From contig NZ_JBDJAF010000001.1 in the NCBI RefSeq assembly GCF_039652555.1, positions 620,001 to 684,000 of the forward strand: DNA of 64,000 bases, written 5' to 3'. The stretch comes from Parafrigoribacterium mesophilum (GTDB lineage Bacteria; Actinomycetota; Actinomycetes; Actinomycetales; Microbacteriaceae). The stretch's first letter is position 1, and each line of letters opens with the position of its first letter. Made by a program: the position numbers and the translations under genes. This document shows positions 60,953 to 64,000 of this stretch, one piece after another. The notes beneath the pieces are model-generated. The model ran no database searches and was not told where the DNA came from. It was given only the letters and a program-made list of their open reading frames with translations.

Positions 60953-61834
60953 ATGAATGACCCCCTTGCCGGCCTGGTGACCGCGCTCGATCTGACGAAT
61001 ACCGGAGCGCGCACCAGTGAAGACATCTTCACCGGGGTCAGCCAGTGGATGCCGCTCGGCCGGGTGTTCGGCGGTCAGGTGCTGGCACAGTCCCTCGTCG
61101 CCGCGATGCGCACGCTCGACGCGGACCGCGTGGTCCATTCCATGCACGGCTATTTCCTCCGCCCCGGAGACGTATCGCTGCCGATCACCTTCTCGGTGGA
61201 CCGGGTGCACGACGGCCGCTCCTTCTCAACCCGACGCACCCAGGCGTACCAAGACGGGGCACCCATCCTGTCGATGATTGCGTCATTCCAGACCGTGGAC
61301 GTCGGATTCGATCATCAACTGGACATGCCGGAAGGCCTCCCGGAGCCGGAGTCCCTGCCGCCGGACGAGGTCGCGCTGAAACGCGTTGACCACCCGGTGG
61401 CGCAGCACTGGGCCACCGGCCGCCCGTTCGACATGCGGCACATCTCCTCCCCGATCTACTTCACCGTCGCCGGGGAGCGGGTCGCCCACCAGGCGATCTG
61501 GATGAAGGCCACCGGCACCCTTCCGGATGACCCGAACCTGCACCGCGCTGCACTGGCGTACGCCAGCGACTATTCGCTGTTGGAGCCGATCTTCCGTCGG
61601 CACGGCGTCACCTGGGGTTTGCCGGGACTGAAGGTCGCCAGCCTCGACCACGCCATGTGGTGGCACCGGTTCGGCCGGGTCGATGAGTGGCTGCTGTACG
61701 TGCAGGAATCACCGAACGCGATTGGCGGCCGCGGGCTCGCACTGGGACGGATCTACCGTCGCGATGGCGCCCTCATCGCGAGCGTGGCACAAGAAGGAAT
61801 GGTGCGGGTCAAGCGCGAGAATCATCGACCGTGA
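60953..61834 (+). CDS. tesB: Acyl-CoA thioesterase II
   Basis: 293 aa from the ATG at 60953, with GGAGA 8 bp upstream. Double hot-dog TesB: GRVFGGQVLAQSLVAAMRTL, SMHGYFLRPGDVSLPITFSVDRVHDGRSFSTRR near the start; in the second half HRAALAYASDYSLLEP and SLDHAMWWH with the conserved Asp/Thr/Gln catalytic region. It hydrolyses medium- and long-chain acyl-CoAs. Its 3' end overlaps the convergent DUF3097 gene by 26 bp. Confidence 0.93.
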   Translation: MNDPLAGLVTALDLTNTGARTSEDIFTGVSQWMPLGRVFGGQVLAQSLVAAMRTLDADRVVHSMHGYFLRPGDVSLPITFSVDRVHDGRSFSTRRTQAYQDGAPILSMIASFQTVDVGFDHQLDMPEGLPEPESLPPDEVALKRVDHPVAQHWATGRPFDMRHISSPIYFTVAGERVAHQAIWMKATGTLPDDPNLHRAALAYASDYSLLEPIFRRHGVTWGLPGLKVASLDHAMWWHRFGRVDEWLLYVQESPNAIGGRGLALGRIYRRDGALIASVAQEGMVRVKRENHRP

Positions 61835-62678
61835 CGAAGTCGATCAGCTGCTCCACCCGGCCCAGCAGCACCGGTTCCAGGTCGGCATAGGTTTTCACAC
61901 CGGAGAGGATGCGTTGCCAGGCATTGGCGATGTCGGCCTGGTCCTCGTGCGGCCAGCCGAGCGCCTCGCAGATTCCGTGCTTCCATTCGATCGACCGCGG
62001 TATGTCCGGCCAGCGCTGAAGGCCGACCCTGGAGGGCTTCACCGCCTGCCAGATGTCGATGAACGGATGCCCGACCACGAGTACGTCCGCACCGAACGGA
62101 CCACGCTGCACCGCATCGGCAATGCGACTCTCCTTCGACCGCGCCACGAGATGATCGACGAGCACGCCGACCCGGCGGCCGGGTGTCGGCCGGAACCGGT
62201 CCAGGAGCGCTTCCAGGTTGTCGACGCCCTCCAGGTACTCGACCACCACGCCTTCAACGCGGAGGTCGGCGCCCCACACCCGTTCCACCAGTTCCGCGTC
62301 GTGCCGCCCCTCGACGAAGATGCGGCTCGCCCTGGCCACCCGAGCCGGCACATCCGCCACCGCGCGGGAACCGGACGCCGTGTAGGCGCGCCCGGTTCGC
62401 CGGGCCGGAGCCACAACCTCCACGGGTTCGCCCTCAAGCAACAGGCCCCGCCCGAACGGGAACACGCGCACCGCGAGGTGGCGGTCCTCCAATTCGATGC
62501 CGATCCGGTCGACGTTCACAACGGCGCCGCAGAAGCCGGTGGCGGTATCTTCCAGCACAAGTCCGTGCGTCGCCTCGACGACGCGCAGCTTGCGTGGGGC
62601 GGCACGCCGGGAGAACCCGGCGAGCGCGTCAGCACCATAACGGTCGGCTCCGAAATGAGCAGGGAAGTCGCGTGACAC
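61809..62678 (-). CDS. DUF3097 family protein
   Basis: 289 aa from a GTG start. Matches the actinobacterial DUF3097 family: KLRVVEATHGLVLEDTATGFCGAVV, ASRIFVEGRHDAELVERVWGADLRVEGVVVEYLEGVDNL and VGVLVDHLVARSKESRIA, which together resemble a TOPRIM-like nucleic-acid enzyme core (E...D.D arrangement). FIDIWQAVKPSRVGLQRWP follows. No experimental function is known to me. Confidence 0.87.
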   Translation of the reverse strand: MSRDFPAHFGADRYGADALAGFSRRAAPRKLRVVEATHGLVLEDTATGFCGAVVNVDRIGIELEDRHLAVRVFPFGRGLLLEGEPVEVVAPARRTGRAYTASGSRAVADVPARVARASRIFVEGRHDAELVERVWGADLRVEGVVVEYLEGVDNLEALLDRFRPTPGRRVGVLVDHLVARSKESRIADAVQRGPFGADVLVVGHPFIDIWQAVKPSRVGLQRWPDIPRSIEWKHGICEALGWPHEDQADIANAWQRILSGVKTYADLEPVLLGRVEQLIDFVTVDDSRA

Positions 62679-62743
62679 CCGTCGAGATTAACCGATGAGC
62701 ACGCCGACCGGCGGTTGACTGGCCGAGGACGGCGCACACCGGC

Positions 62744-63442
62744 TCACTGGGGCGACACCCCCTCGGGGAGCACCGTTTTCAGAAGCACCCGTCCGCTGCT
62801 CACCGATCGCACGTCGACGCTCCCAATCGCATCCGTCTTCAGGCTCGTCGCCCCTGACAGCGTGACGGTGCTGCCCGGCGCCGCTGCCCAGGTCGCCACC
62901 TGGGCCGAGTTGCCGCCGCGGTCCGTGACGTACATTGCATAGTCGCGGGCCGGGGCCTGGGAGGCGGCCGGGCTTGCCGCGGTGTACCGGCAGGTCATCT
63001 CAATCGTGGTGCCCCAGTCGAGTGCGATCAGCCGGATGTTCGCACTCAGCGGGCTCGGCACCACCTGGCTGAGCGTGGCCTGCTCGGCCACCGGCGGCGC
63101 GGCAGCCGGTCCAGCCAAGGGGATGACGATGGCCAGGACGGCCGCCGCCGCCGCCGCGGCAACGGCGGTGCCAACGGCCAGCAGTCGGGAGCGGACCCGA
63201 CGGCGGCGCGTTGCCCGTGCCAACTGCGGCAGCAGGTCAGGAGCCGGCGGTGGCACCGCGTCGATGTCGTTTTCAGACACCTTGGCCAGCAGACCGGGAA
63301 GGCCAGCCAGGTCCGCTACGGCCGCGGAGCACTCCGCGCAGGTCGCCAAGTGGCGCTCAAACTCGAGGCGCTCCTTCACGCTGAGTGCACCCAGCACGTA
63401 GGCGGCATCCCACTGAAGGTACGAGTCGGTCGCGCCGGTCAT
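62744..63442 (-). CDS. rslA: Zinc-binding anti-sigma factor (RslA-like)
   Basis: 232 aa. N-terminal ZAS domain: WDAAYVLGALSVKERLEFERHLATCAECSAAV, where H31, C35 and C38 form the HxxxCxxC zinc motif. A single transmembrane helix at ~85-105 (Ala/Val-rich) follows, with an extracytoplasmic C-terminal domain. The WDAAYVLGALS opening resembles M. tuberculosis RslA, the redox-sensitive anti-SigL factor. It overlaps the sigma gene stop by 4 nt, the usual arrangement. Zinc release on oxidation would free the sigma factor, by analogy. Confidence 0.85.
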   Translation of the reverse strand: MTGATDSYLQWDAAYVLGALSVKERLEFERHLATCAECSAAVADLAGLPGLLAKVSENDIDAVPPPAPDLLPQLARATRRRRVRSRLLAVGTAVAAAAAAAVLAIVIPLAGPAAAPPVAEQATLSQVVPSPLSANIRLIALDWGTTIEMTCRYTAASPAASQAPARDYAMYVTDRGGNSAQVATWAAAPGSTVTLSGATSLKTDAIGSVDVRSVSSGRVLLKTVLPEGVSPQ

Positions 63443-63945
63443 CGCGTCACTCCCCTTTCCTGCAGCACCAGCCGCAGCGCCCGCAGCGCGTAGTGCAGTC
63501 GGGACTTCACGGTGCCCTCCGGAATCTGCAGGTCCCCGGCGATCTCGGCGGTGGATTGCCCGCGGTAGTAGGCGTGCACGATGACCCGCCGGTGCTCCTC
63601 GGTGAGTTCCGCCAGCGCGTCGGAGATCAGCCAGGTATCCAGTAGTGCATCGGTTCCGTCCGAGCTCGCCCGCTCGGGCAGGGTGTCGGTGCCGAATTCG
63701 TGCCGCGATCTGGCGCTGCGGTGTTCGTCCACGACCAGGTTCCTCGCGACGGTGAACAACCAGGCTCGAGCTGACCCGCCGGACTGATCGAGGACGTTCG
63801 GACGTCGCCAGGCGCGCAGCAGCGTCTCCTGCACGATGTCTTCGGCCAACTGCCGATCCCCCGTCAGCCAGACGACGTAACGCCACAGAGCGGGCCCGTG
63901 CTCGTCGTGCAGCACACGCAGCAACTCCGCCTGCTCATCGGGCAT
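63439..63945 (-). CDS. sigL: ECF RNA polymerase sigma factor (SigL-like)
   Basis: 168 aa. Region 2: LLRVLHDEHGPALWRYVVWLTGDRQLAEDIVQETLLRAWRR with the DIVQET RNA-polymerase contact. Region 4: LTEEHRRVIVHAYYRGQSTAEIAGDLQIPEGTVKSRLHYALRAL. No region 3 is present, as for ECF sigmas. The pairing with an RslA-like anti-sigma places it near group SigL, but K- or other groups are not excluded. Upstream on the minus strand a GAACC about 17 bp from CGT could be an autoregulated promoter; it is close to the window edge. Confidence 0.87.
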   Translation of the reverse strand: MPDEQAELLRVLHDEHGPALWRYVVWLTGDRQLAEDIVQETLLRAWRRPNVLDQSGGSARAWLFTVARNLVVDEHRSARSRHEFGTDTLPERASSDGTDALLDTWLISDALAELTEEHRRVIVHAYYRGQSTAEIAGDLQIPEGTVKSRLHYALRALRLVLQERGVTR

Positions 63946-64000
63946 GCGGCACCTCCAGCGTTAACAACGTACGCCGCGCCGGATTGGTTCACCGAGGCAG

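Overview
The window is high-GC DNA from an actinobacterium, most likely a member of the Microbacteriaceae or a close relative. This is inferred from gene content: a CarD regulator, a MarP-type periplasmic protease, DUF2510 proteins, a group II truncated globin, DUF3097, a mycobacterial-type leucine catabolic cluster, and GTTGAGTAGG/GTATCGAAAC intergenic repeats. The gene density is that of an ordinary chromosome. I see no phage, plasmid or CRISPR locus. The mobile elements are one IS110-family insertion sequence and several families of small palindromic repeats.

Layout. 1-11.5 kb holds a partial membrane protein, an FAD-linked oxidoreductase, a LuxR-type regulator, tRNA-Gly(TCC), DUF2510 proteins, an AidB-like acyl-CoA dehydrogenase and a giant SCO7613-type membrane protein. 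11.5-16 kb holds a NarL-type response regulator, an S4 RNA-binding protein, a sensor kinase and a lipoprotein multicopper oxidase. 16-20.5 kb holds a DUF2236 oxygenase and a YtcJ-like amidohydrolase pseudogene broken by the IS110 element. Four copies of an exactly 82-bp palindromic element lie at gene 3' ends between 12.7 and 20.5 kb. 20.5-26 kb is a minus-strand run rpiB-nei-tetR-putA. 26-35.8 kb holds a DsbA-like protein, pepN, apt, mscS-glbO, marP, a threonine-synthase-like enzyme and a QorB-like reductase.

35.9-43.7 kb is a complete histidine utilisation operon (hutH-hutU-M20 amidohydrolase-hutF-hutI), with every junction overlapping by 4 nt, divergent from an IclR regulator. The shared promoter region holds two perfect palindromes. 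The M20 enzyme stands where an N-formylglutamate deformylase would be expected. carD follows. Next is a GIY-YIG endonuclease gene bounded by inverted repeat arrays, the most unusual structure in the window.

45.5-58.5 kb is a branched-chain amino acid (leucine) degradation region. It contains citE-maoC-scoB-scoA-accA1-accD1 with a divergent BkaR-like TetR gene, then the branched-chain 2-oxoacid dehydrogenase E1alpha-E1beta-E2 with a divergent Lrp-type regulator. Together they would take leucine-derived 2-oxoacid to isovaleryl-CoA, and methylcrotonyl-CoA on to acetoacetate and acetyl-CoA. The isovaleryl-CoA dehydrogenase step and the E3 subunit are not in the window. 58.5-64 kb holds an FAD-dependent dehydrogenase, a hypothetical protein, TesB thioesterase, DUF3097, and a SigL/RslA-like ECF sigma and zinc anti-sigma pair.

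All assignments come from reading motifs and layout by eye; no database search or folding calculation was run.
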